Below, piece after piece: positions 10,852 through 21,300 of a DNA stretch of 64,000 nucleotides. The position numbers and the translations under genes were made by a program. Every line of letters begins with the position of its first letter. Position 1 is the stretch's first letter. The notes under the pieces were generated by a model. The model was not told where the DNA came from, did no database searches, and worked only from the letters and a program-made list of their open reading frames with translations. Origin of the DNA: Nepenthes gracilis (lineage: Eukaryota > Streptophyta > Magnoliopsida > Caryophyllales > Nepenthaceae); NCBI GenBank assembly GCA_033239525.1, contig BSYO01000013.1:9324501-9388500 (forward strand). Reading direction: 5' to 3'.

Positions 10852-11423
10852 TTAGTGGGTGGGGCATTTGTAGGGTGAGTATAATTGAAAGATATCTGAA
10901 GAGATTAGGATTAGAAATGTTAATTATTTGATAATGTATTTAGTTCTCGATTAGTAACTTATAATCTTTATGTTATTGGAACTATTATGCGTAATTAAAC
11001 GAATGAAGATGATTTATCTAGTATCAATCTATTGGGGATGTAGTCTACTTCAATTTTTGAATTAGACATAACTCTTTCCGTAGAATCCGGCGTCACAGTA
11101 TGGTCGGTGCTCGGAGCCACTTCTGAGTGTGGCAAATTTTTGGTCCCGTGGTTCGATTAATTAATATTTGAAATAAATATAAACTTGTAAGGTGCGTTTG
11201 GAAGTTAATTGAGTCTATTAATTATTAATAAAATGATCTCATTGATAATTATTATTTAGGTTTTGTACGGGGACATGACAAGGTGGCCCATACTTTTATT
11301 TGTATTGGTTTGACATGAAATATAATCAATTAGTAAAAATATAATATTAGTTAATTTTTTTATTATTTGTAATCAGATAATATTTTTAACATTGTAAGTA
11401 GTAATTTAAAATTTTAGATTTTA
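10852..11423 (+). repeat. Right 572-bp direct repeat (leader) of element 1
   Basis: Same sequence as 3905-4476 apart from 8 substitutions. It follows the promoter-like region by about 265 bp, as an RNA leader would. A weak Met-tRNA primer-site resemblance (tctggtatat) lies just upstream near 10811. Confidence 0.93.
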
Positions 11424-12205
11424 GATTGGTGGAAAGCCAACGAGCACATATTTCTTATATTCACATTAATACTATTGGGCTTCTTAACCCCATTAGCAAG
11501 TATGGTGTTATTAAAGTCAAATTTCATTGTCGGGGTCAAATAGTTGATGAGAAAAAAATAGGATGATATTGAAAATCATAAAAATATATATTACTTTTAA
11601 GAATTAGTTGGATATAAAAGAGATCGTATTAGAAATCCAACAATTTTTAGTTTTATTGAAATTGTGGACTTTAGAAGTAGCAATAGTATACATGTGCCTA
11701 ATACCTAAAAATAATCAAATTATTGTTAGATGTATTTTTTTATTTTTTAAAATTATAATATTAAAATATTTAATAAAATAAATAAAATATAGGTTATTTA
11801 CTTATGTGTTTTTAAAATTTAAATTTCAGCATTATTTTTAAAGATAGCCATGCCAACTAATGATATAATATGACCCATAAATATGGTTGGCCCAACACAG
11901 CATGACCACATGCCATATTGAATCAGGATATATATGTCCCGTGCTATATTGAGTACGATTCATGATGTTAAAGTGTCATGCTAAATATGACATATTTATA
12001 TCTTATAGTCGAAATGAATACATGGTGCCCATTTAACAATAATATCAAGTCATCGGAATTTCCATTGTCATTTCCTCTTCCACTGCTACCGTCTTCTCTT
12101 CTCTGCCAATCGGCCTCACTTTACAGCTCCAAAATCCCATCCATGGATATTGCGGTCTAAACTCCACTCTCGTGCCAGCGATCAGCAATCGACGGCTGAG
12201 AGAAC
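11424..12205 (+). promoter_or_regulatory. Upstream region of the gamma carbonic anhydrase gene
   Basis: All of the 782 bp between element 1 and the start codon. A TATA-like tatttatatc lies near 11994. TGGGCT near 11476 and GGCCCA near 11890 resemble Site II elements that are common in plant mitochondrial-protein genes. A CCAAT box lies near 12106. A CT-rich tract at 12062-12100 probably belongs to the 5' leader. Element 1 therefore replaces whatever lay further upstream. Confidence 0.45.
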
Positions 12206-12320
12206 ATGGGAACCTTGGGAAGGGCTATATACACCGTCGGATTTTGGATTCGTGAAACCGGCCAAGCCCTTGATCGTCTCGGATGTCGCCTCCAGGGCAA
12301 TTACTACTTTCAAGAACAAC
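12206..12320 (+). CDS. GAMMACA1: Gamma-CA exon 1
   Basis: 38 codons plus one base, followed by the donor gtagac. Encodes the N-terminal presequence-like region ending in YYFQEQ. Confidence 0.95.
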
Positions 12321-15300
12321 GTAGACTTCCCTCCCTCTCTCTAATGGGTTATCTTTCAGTGATCGTAAGACTGCCTTTTAACTCGAATGGCTTCTATATT
12401 ATTTTTTGTGAAATTTTACACAGAAATCTGTCAGTTGCAGATTAATGTTTTGGCCAGATTAATTAATATGACGATTTCAAATTTCAATTTGGATGCCAGT
12501 TATTGTAGTGAGGCTTTTCATCATGTTAAATTCGGCATTTCTTGGCTTGGCTTCTTCAGTATAACATTTCGGTAAATGGGAAAGCGTTGATGCCTGAGTA
12601 TGGTGGGATAGTGAGAATTTTATATGCTAGCTGGTGCTGAGAAGAATAGGCTTGACTATGGTGATTGGTGACCAAAGTTTCATTGTAGTTTCGTCTGGTT
12701 AATAATATATGATTAAAAGTTCTGTGAAGTGTGAGCTTTGCTAAGGATAGTATTGCTAACAGTAATCACGAATTTATGCTATAAAAGCTGTAAAATTTAC
12801 CCTTTCCATCTCCCGTCGCAACGATATAAGAGGGATGTACAGTATGCAGCAATGTGAGGCCAAATTTAGTAATTTCAGTGACAGCATTTGGTTTTGCTTA
12901 TTACTACCTATTCTGCCGCCCTATATAAATTGCTTTTGGCAAGCGGCAAATTTTTTTGTTGCCAAAGTTATGTTTAACACATACACGCAGGCATTCTTTG
13001 GGTTAATGAACAAGAATTAAGCTTCCCAGTTCTACAAAGAACAAACTAATCACAAACCAATCCATGTATTTGGTTGCTAAGTAGGCAATGCATCTTAGGA
13101 GGTGAGTTGAGCTGTGCATGCAGTTACCATATTTCATATCATTCCTTATTTCTTTGATATTAAAAAAAGGCCAAAAAACCTAATCACTAGCTAGACTAAG
13201 GGATCATTTTATTGAATGATTGACAAAAATAGGTTGACCGGGGCATTTGGTTCCAATTTTTCTGTCAGAAACACTATTCTATCCTCTCCAACCAAATGTA
13301 GACACCATGGCTGCGGTAACAATGCTTCTGTAAATATCAGGGTAAATTCTTCCTCGAATATTGTCATGAACCGTAAACTCCATTACTCCTGGTAAATGGG
13401 TTCCCTCTTAACCGAGCCTCTCAAAGTCAAGGACATACACAGCAACTTGCTTTGAATACCCTGAAAATGATTTTTGGCTTGTGTTCAGATCTGCAGGAAA
13501 CACCAAGCACTATCAGTAATGCCCATTTCCTTTAATCTCCCTTTGGCCAGGATTTTGTCCTTAGATCCCAGCCACATATGAAATGCGTGTTTTCAAATCA
13601 CTTGTCTCCCCAATCAAAGTGGAGCAATTTCACTCTCTACAGTACTTTCCAAGAAGGGGCTTTACGCACTCTTGACATCAAAATTGCTATTTTGAGTTAG
13701 TTTTTGGCTGCATTCACCTGCAGTGAGCATTAAAATGGTAAGACAAATCAGTCGGATTTTGGGCAAACCCTTTTGCAGCAACTTGATCTCTAATAAACAA
13801 AATGCCCTTTCAGGCCCTCCTACACCAACTAAACAATCAGCAAAAGATTATGCAATGCCTATTTCACAGAAAACCATCTAGTATTCAATCAATTCTCCAC
13901 CCTTAGGGATTTTCCACCACTTTCAAAGATGCTGTCCAAACCCACAAATCAGAACAAGCTTTATCTTTCACTGCCACAAAGTCTAATGAAGCTCAGTCCA
14001 ATTACATTACAAAGCCACAAACCCTCCACATAGCCTTGACTGTCCTAATCCAGCAGCCACTACTCAAAGACCTCTTGACCATTAACAAATGGATATTTGA
14101 GGATACCTGCCTCTATCATACCGCTGATTCAACCAAAGCCCAACAATACTATGAATTGATCCTTATTGATTCAGGATGTATTGAACTCAAACATACTGCA
14201 ATCCCCAAGACAATTCTATTGTCTACTCCATATGTAAAATAATGAGAGTAAGGCAACTTGGTGAGATTGCCCTCACTCTCTGGAGTACCAAACACTTTTT
14301 AGTTAATTACTATCCCATTGGTTATGATTGCCAATATTATAAGAATGTTTGGTGTAATGCCTTCTATCTATGCTCCTATAGCCATTCATGTTTCATCAAA
14401 TTTGATAGTAAATGTTCAAAGACTTTGCCAAATTGGTTCACCAAATGGTGGATTTACTTTGACCCAATTCCAGCAATTTATCAATCTAATATCCAGGAGT
14501 CCAAGCTCTTTTGTGAAAAGCTTTGCAAGGATTTTATATTGATTTTGAAATCTGATAGATTATGGCGTGGGCTTTCAATTCTTAACAATTTTATCTAAAC
14601 ATACCATTATCTATAGTTCGAGAATTCAAAGTCAAATGGTGGGAAAAGTTGACTGTCATCAATTTACTCATGCCTACTTGCAAGCATATTTTCAAAATCT
14701 CAAAATTGTCAAAAAGCACTTTGTGAGGTGCCCTGGTAGTTGCCTCCGCCTTCTCAACCAACTCCACCGTCAACTATTACTCCATCTGCTCCTCCAAAAC
14801 CATCCGTGATAGCAGTTCCACCACCAGGTCTGTCCAAGTCCCTAAGCCCATTAGTTATAACTAAGAAATCGTCTGAGAAGGCCCAACTTGGTGACTTTAT
14901 GGCCAAACTATAACAAATTATTCAAAAATTGGCTGATGTCGAGGACTCTTTTGATTCCTCCACACAGCCTCCTAGCTCACTGGCCTCTGATCCCTACGGA
15001 GGCTCCTTTGACTTCTGAGCATTGTCTAAAAAAAAAAAAAAACTCATTTTACCTTTATTTTCCCAAATCTTCAGATTATCAAGTGTTACCCGCAATATAT
15101 TCAAGATGCCATCCGACAACTTCGACATCCCGTGACAGATTAGCAACTATAAAAAATGCTTTACTTTATTTCTACTTTATCCGATATCAATAGTGATTAA
15201 CAATAGTAGCAACAGTATGATGCAACTGTACAAGCATATCTCTCTAGATTTACTTTATCAAAAGAAGATTCCTTTATGGCAGACAAAGGGAATCCTAGCT

Positions 15301-18300
15301 GTTCATCCATGTGAATAAACTATCCATCCACTAGCAAAAGCAGTTCTACCTGCTCCACTATCAACGGTCCAGATGACTCGACAATTAAAGGTCATTAAGC
15401 ATCAAAGGAGTCTATATAAGGAGACTTAAATATTCAAGGAGGGCATTGGTAGAAAAACCAAAAGCCCTGTATAAACAGTGTAAGGCTAAAAACCCTTGTA
15501 TCCATTTTCCAATTACAATCTCTTGTATCCATTTTCCAATTACTGTCTCTTGTATCTATTTTTCAACTACAATTAACAATTGTAAACTCCTTCAATTTAG
15601 TAATAAAAATGGAGTTTTATTCAATTATTGGTACATTTCTTTCTCATTCTCTTTTATTACTATCAAGTATTTGAATTACATGATCCTGTTCTGGCAATTG
15701 GCATCAAAGACACATTTAATTTAATTTCTGCATTCATTACATATTAAATATACTCCATTTGCATCTCACCTAGTGTACCACTAATAAGTCTGGTAAATCC
15801 GTTGGAGCCCATTGCTAGGTGGTCCCGATAATAGGTGTTCCTGTGTGCATTAGTTTTGTGTAAATTGCATTTCATTTAATATTTAGTTGATACATTAATT
15901 ATAAAATGACATCTAGATTCCGAAAGCTACTCAGGGATAGTAGTTCAAATTCTAGTATGATAGCTAATTCAGGAGAGTCTATTCTTATCCCAAATAACAA
16001 AGACTATTCAAGATGGATTATGAAGGGAACTAGCGTCCCAAAGTACACAATAATGTTTCGATCCCGTATAAGATTAGCGGAAGTAATACAAAATTAAATA
16101 TTCAATACACGTAAAGAATATTTGTATCTAGATGTTACGAGCAATACGAGCATGAAAATAAAACACTAATAATAATAATAATAAGACAATCTTTTTGGTG
16201 ACGAAGGAAAAACTCAATACCCGCGGTAATTGAGAAAAACCCTCTGGGGACTAGAGAAGAAATGCACTATGAAAATCAACTTACAGATCGGGTGGTAATA
16301 ATGCGCTAACATAGCCGACTTACTTCCGTCTTGTGATTTATACCAAGGAACTTATTGGATTTGCTCACTGCAATGGAATCAGATGTCTTCCGGTCTTTAC
16401 GTCAATCTTTCCTCTCGAGCCACTTGAATTGCCGAACTCACTGGATCCCAGTGTTCATGCTACCAATATCGCTACGAAGGTTAACCGGCGGGAGAAGAGA
16501 AAGTAAAATGACGGAGAGAAAAGCTTTTTCAATCAAGCACAGAAGATTAGAGCTTTTCCAGTGATATGCACCCCCAAAGATGTTCTAAGCAAGCTAGGCT
16601 TGAAGTTATAAGACATGAATATATAGAAGAGCTCAAAAGAATTCAAAATAAAAAAGAGCCGTTAGACACATAAACTCTGTGCTGCTCGAGTGCTAGATAG
16701 GGTTCAGGAAATGAATCCATGCCGCTTGAGCGGCTATCGAGCGCTCATTAAGCGCTCGGCACGGGAGGTGAGCCTAGATGGCGCCTCGGGCGCCCTTCCC
16801 GGGACGAGGTGAAAAACACGACAGGAAGGCGAGGACACTGATTTCTAATAATGATGACCTTTGAGCATGAAACGAATGAAAATCTTCCAGGCCGATATGT
16901 TGCTGCAGTTACCGAACGCGCCGATATGTGACTAAATAAATTGTCCGACACAGTCACGGAATATGCTAACTAAAAATATGCCTAACAATCTCCCCCTTTG
17001 GCAATTCCGTGACAAAACCCATATAAAAAAAATAAATTACAAGAGAATCATGAGTTCAAACACCACCGAGATAAAATCTGCTTACATGAAAATCTACTCC
17101 TAATAAAAAAATACAAGTAAACATAGAACCCGTGTACATGTAAATGACGCCTTAAGATAATTGACACAGTATAATGAAGTACAAAAAAAGTACAAACTTC
17201 AAAAGCGGCCGCCTGCTGTGCATCAGGGGAGAATAGCGATTTTTGGATAGACATAGTTAGTGCAGAAATAGCAAAAATACAATAGCAGGAGGTAAATATA
17301 CATAAACATAAAAGAAAGATAAAACGAAAACTCCCCTATCAAGAATAACCTCCCCCTATCTCCCCCTCAAAAAAAATAGTAAGACACTTTTCTATGGTAG
17401 AGGTCTACTCCCCCTTTTTGTCATGGATGATCAAATGGTAATGGAGTTCACTCTTCTTGATCCACAATTTCTTGTCACATTTTATGGCGTTGCTTAAATT
17501 TATCACTTGATCATTTAGATGTTGGATGTAGTGAATGAGATGCTCTATCTTAGAGCTTTGCCGAGACTTATTTTGTCGTAATGATATGGGGCAGTGGAGA
17601 CGAATATGGCTAATAATTCTGCATTCATGACATGTTGGAACGAATTTAGCTTGGCTGGCAGAAGTGAATATTAGCTTCCTAGTGTATTTAAGATCGAACT
17701 GTTTCATACTTGTGAAGTTTTGATGGTCTTGTGTATTAGCACTCTTCTTTGGGGAACCTCTGGACAATTTGACAATATGAATAGACGAGGGACTGTTTTG
17801 TCTTAGGAGGAACGTGGGTTGGACAAATATAGTTTTAGAATTACTAGTGGCTTTCAAGTCATTTTCAGAGTAACCCAACCCAGTTTTGTTTCCTCTTATT
17901 TTTCCCAAACTGAGCATATGGTCCAATTTTTTGGAGCCATTTGAAAATTGTTTCAAGTCATTTCGAGAAGCCTCTAGATCAGATTCAAGAGTTGTAATTT
18001 TTTCAGTAAAAGAACTTTTCAAGTTCTCAACTTATTGAACTTTTGTGTCTAACTCGGATTTTAGAGTTAATTTTTCTTTTTCTATTTTAGTCAGTTTGTG
18101 CTTGAGTGACACATTCGTTTTCTTAACTTGAAGGTATTCTTTAAATAAATTGTCATAAACATCCTAAAGGTCATATAGATTAGATTCTGACTCGTTCTCG
18201 GAGTCATTGGATAGATTGAGACTTGCCTCTAAGCGATCATCATTTCAATACATTGAGATTATAAATGCCATATACTTGACAGGGCCATCTTCAGAGCATT

Positions 18301-21300
18301 TTTAAGCCTCTTCTTCTTCGTCATCGCTCAAGGTCACATTAACTTTATAGGCTTGACCTTGTTGGCATTTAGGGTTTGAGCATTCAGCTCGATAATGACC
18401 AAAACCTTTACATTCGTAGCATTGAATACTTTGGGTATTTTTAGATTTAAATTCGCGTCGGCCTTTCTTATCAGATTTTAGAGTTCGTTTTAAATCCAAA
18501 CCTTGTAAGTCATATGAAGATTTATTTTTCTTTAAATTTTTTTTAAAATTTCTAACAAATGTGGTAAAATCTTCATCGCTATTTGACTCCTCATCGGAGT
18601 CACGATCTCTCTCTTCCCTAACGGATTTTAGGACAATTGATTTTTGCTTTCTTAACTATGGAAGTGTGTGCTCATAAGTTTGGAGGGATTTTATAAGTTC
18701 TTCGACCTTCATTTTATCAAGGTCTTTGCTTTCTTCGATAGCGGTGACCTTAGGTCTAAATTATTCAGGGAATGATCTAAGAAATTTTCTAATAATTCTA
18801 TTTTTAGGAATTCGTTCTCCTAAATTAAACGTGAAATTCACAATATCATTTAATTGTATATAGAATTCATCAAATGTCTCATCATTTTTCATTCATATTT
18901 TTTCGAACCTAGTGGTAAGCATTTGTAATTTTGAATTTTTAACTAATTTAGTTCCTCCGTGGGTAATTTCAAGAATGTCCCAAGCTTCTTTTGATGTCTC
19001 ACACATAGAAATGTGCTTAAATTATTCAGGTGACACAGTCATAAATATAACATGTAAACCCTTAGTGTTCTAGTTGCATGCATCAAGTTCATCTTTTGTC
19101 CACGAGGACAAAGCTTTGGGCTTGTCATCACTTTTAGGTGGGGTCCACCTGGTTTGGGTTTTAGTCCACACGCGCTTATCCATAGATTTGAAGAAGGCTT
19201 TCATCCGAACTTTCTAATAGGTATAATTATTCCCATCAAAGAAGGAAGGTACGGAAAGTGAACCACTCGTATATATCTAGATCGGGGGTCGCGGATCGGG
19301 GTATTTCTTTGATACCAATTGAAGGGAACTATCGTCCCAAAGTACATAATAATGTTTCGACCCCGTATAGGATTAGCAGAAGTAGCACAAAATTAAATAT
19401 TTTATACACGTAAAGAATATTTGTATTTAGATATTATGAGTAATACGAGCATGAAAATAAAGTACTAATAATAATAATAAAAAGATAATCTTTTTGGTGA
19501 CGAAGGAAAAATTCGATACCCACGGTAATCAAGAAAAAAAATCTTTCGGGCTTCAAGGCCAGGGAAGAAGTGCACTATGAAAATCAACTTACAGATCGGG
19601 TTGTAACGACGTGCTAATCTAGTCGATTTACTCTTGTCTTGTAATTCTTACCAAGGAACTCTTTGAATTTATTCACAGCAACGGAATCGGACGCTTTCCA
19701 GTCTTCATGTCAATCTTATTGCTTTTCGAAATGAGACCCTACTGGATCCCAGTATTCACGCCACCAACGTTGCTATAAAGTTTAACTGGCGGGAGAAGAG
19801 AAAGTAAAATGAGGGAGAGAAAAACTTTTTCAGTCGAGCACAAAGGTCAGAGTTAAGTTTTCTCAATAATGAGGCACCAAGATTAGGTGCTTTTTCCAGG
19901 GATATGCACCCCCAAAGATGTTCTAAGCAAGCTAGGGTTGATGTTATAAGACATGAATATATAGAAGAGCTCAAAAGGATTCAAAATAAAAAAGAGCCAT
20001 TAGACACATAAACTCTACGCCGCTCAAGCGTTGGATAGGGTTCGGGAAATGAACCTGCGCTGCTCGAGCAGCTATCGGGTGCTCATCGAGCGCCTGATTC
20101 ACAAAAATGCGCCCAGCGGGCGCTCATCAAGCGCCCGACACGGGAGGCGTGCCTAGATGGCGCTTTGGGCAGCCTTCCCGGGTCGAGGTGAAAAACACGG
20201 CAGGAAGGTGAGAACACTGAGATTTGACGATGATGACCTTTGGGCATGATAGAATGAAAATCTTCCAAGCCAATATGTTGCTGCAGTTACCAGACGTGCC
20301 GACACAGGATTAAATAAACTGTCCGACACAGTCACAGAATATGTCAACTAAAAATATACCTAACAGATTATTTCCACTTAACAAATAGAAGAAATTTATG
20401 AGATAGGTGCTTTTGATTTTAAAACTACCTTAATAATTAAAGATCATGAATAAACAATATCAATAAAAAATGAATATGAAGAGATAAGATTATTATCCTC
20501 TTTGTCAATTGATAAGTTTAAACAAAAAAGATACAATTATATTTACTATGGCTTAATTCAAATAGTAATAAAACCTCTAATTAAATTAAGTATAGATACT
20601 CCAGTCTTACTAAGTCTTAGAGACTAAATATTATTAAAATACAAATATTCTATTCTATTAATAGTACAATCAAATTTATGTAATGGACCAATTTATTTTT
20701 ATTGTGCATCAAATTCCTTAGTAGATCTTAAAGATCTTGCTATTCTTAATACTTAGTCTTAAATGTACACAGACCTGGACTGGCCCAGTAAGAAGACCAT
20801 CAGGATTTTCTCATATTATGTCATATCTATTTTAAACTACTAGCAACCCAGTTCAATCCTAAATGTCTTATACAATCACTACCTAGAGAAACTACTGTAC
20901 TCCACATTGAGGCAGATCATGTAACAACTTTTACCCCTAAATTATTAAAATGGAATAAAATTACTCTGCCTGCCAAAGGCATGGTAGATAGATTTTACAC
21001 AACCACCAAAACATGTTACCAGAAGGGAGTTCACAGACATTACTAAAATCCCTGATGGAAATATTGTTTTTAATTTTAGACCGACCCACACTACTATCAA
21101 AACAGGATCATATAATTCAAAAACTTGATAGTAATAAAAGAGAATGAGAAAGAAATGTACCAGTATTTGAATAAAATTAAGTTTTTATTGCTAAATTGAA
21201 GGGGTTTACAATTGCTAATTGTAGTTGGAAAATGGATACAGAGTTTTTAGACTTTGAATATTTATATGTGGATTTAGTTTTTCTGTCGATGTTCTCCTTG

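Larger units (their letters stand above)
3905..11423 (+). mobile_element. Element 1: endogenous pararetrovirus-like element without RT
   Basis: A 7.5-kb unit bounded by 572-bp direct repeats (3905-4476 and 10852-11423). Order on the plus strand: leader repeat, movement protein, zinc-knuckle ORF, basic stretch, unknown ORF with a coiled coil, promoter-like region, leader repeat. The offset of 6947 bp between the repeats would be the circular genome size. The movement protein and gene order fit Caulimoviridae, most like florendoviruses, where a second ORF of unknown function follows the polyprotein. No protease, RT (no YxDD) or RNase H motif is present between the zinc knuckle and the unknown ORF. 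The repeats lack TG...CA ends and no Met-tRNA primer site follows the left one, so a terminally redundant viral integrant is favoured over a standard LTR retrotransposon. A possible short duplication, ttagat, lies at 3900-3905 and 11421-11426. Confidence 0.72.
16021..20365 (-). mobile_element. Non-autonomous Ty1/copia LTR retrotransposon
   Basis: 4345 bp with 5-bp target duplication gatta at 16016-16020 and 20366-20370. The minus-strand order is: 5' LTR 19320-20365, Met-tRNA primer site about 19307-19318, gag with zinc knuckle, a second gag-like ORF, polypurine tract about 16988-17000 (complement of tctccccctttgg), 3' LTR 16021-16987. LTRs start TGTTAGGC and end CCCTTCA on the minus strand. 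No protease, integrase, RT or RNase H is present, so it would depend on another element. It entered the movement protein of element 2 and so is younger than it. Confidence 0.9.

Noticed and set aside
3905..11423. Reading element 1 as a normal LTR retrotransposon
   Set aside because: No TG...CA ends, no Met-tRNA site after the left repeat, the promoter is outside the repeat and RT is missing. The movement protein favours a viral origin. It is not excluded that such repeats became LTR-like secondarily.
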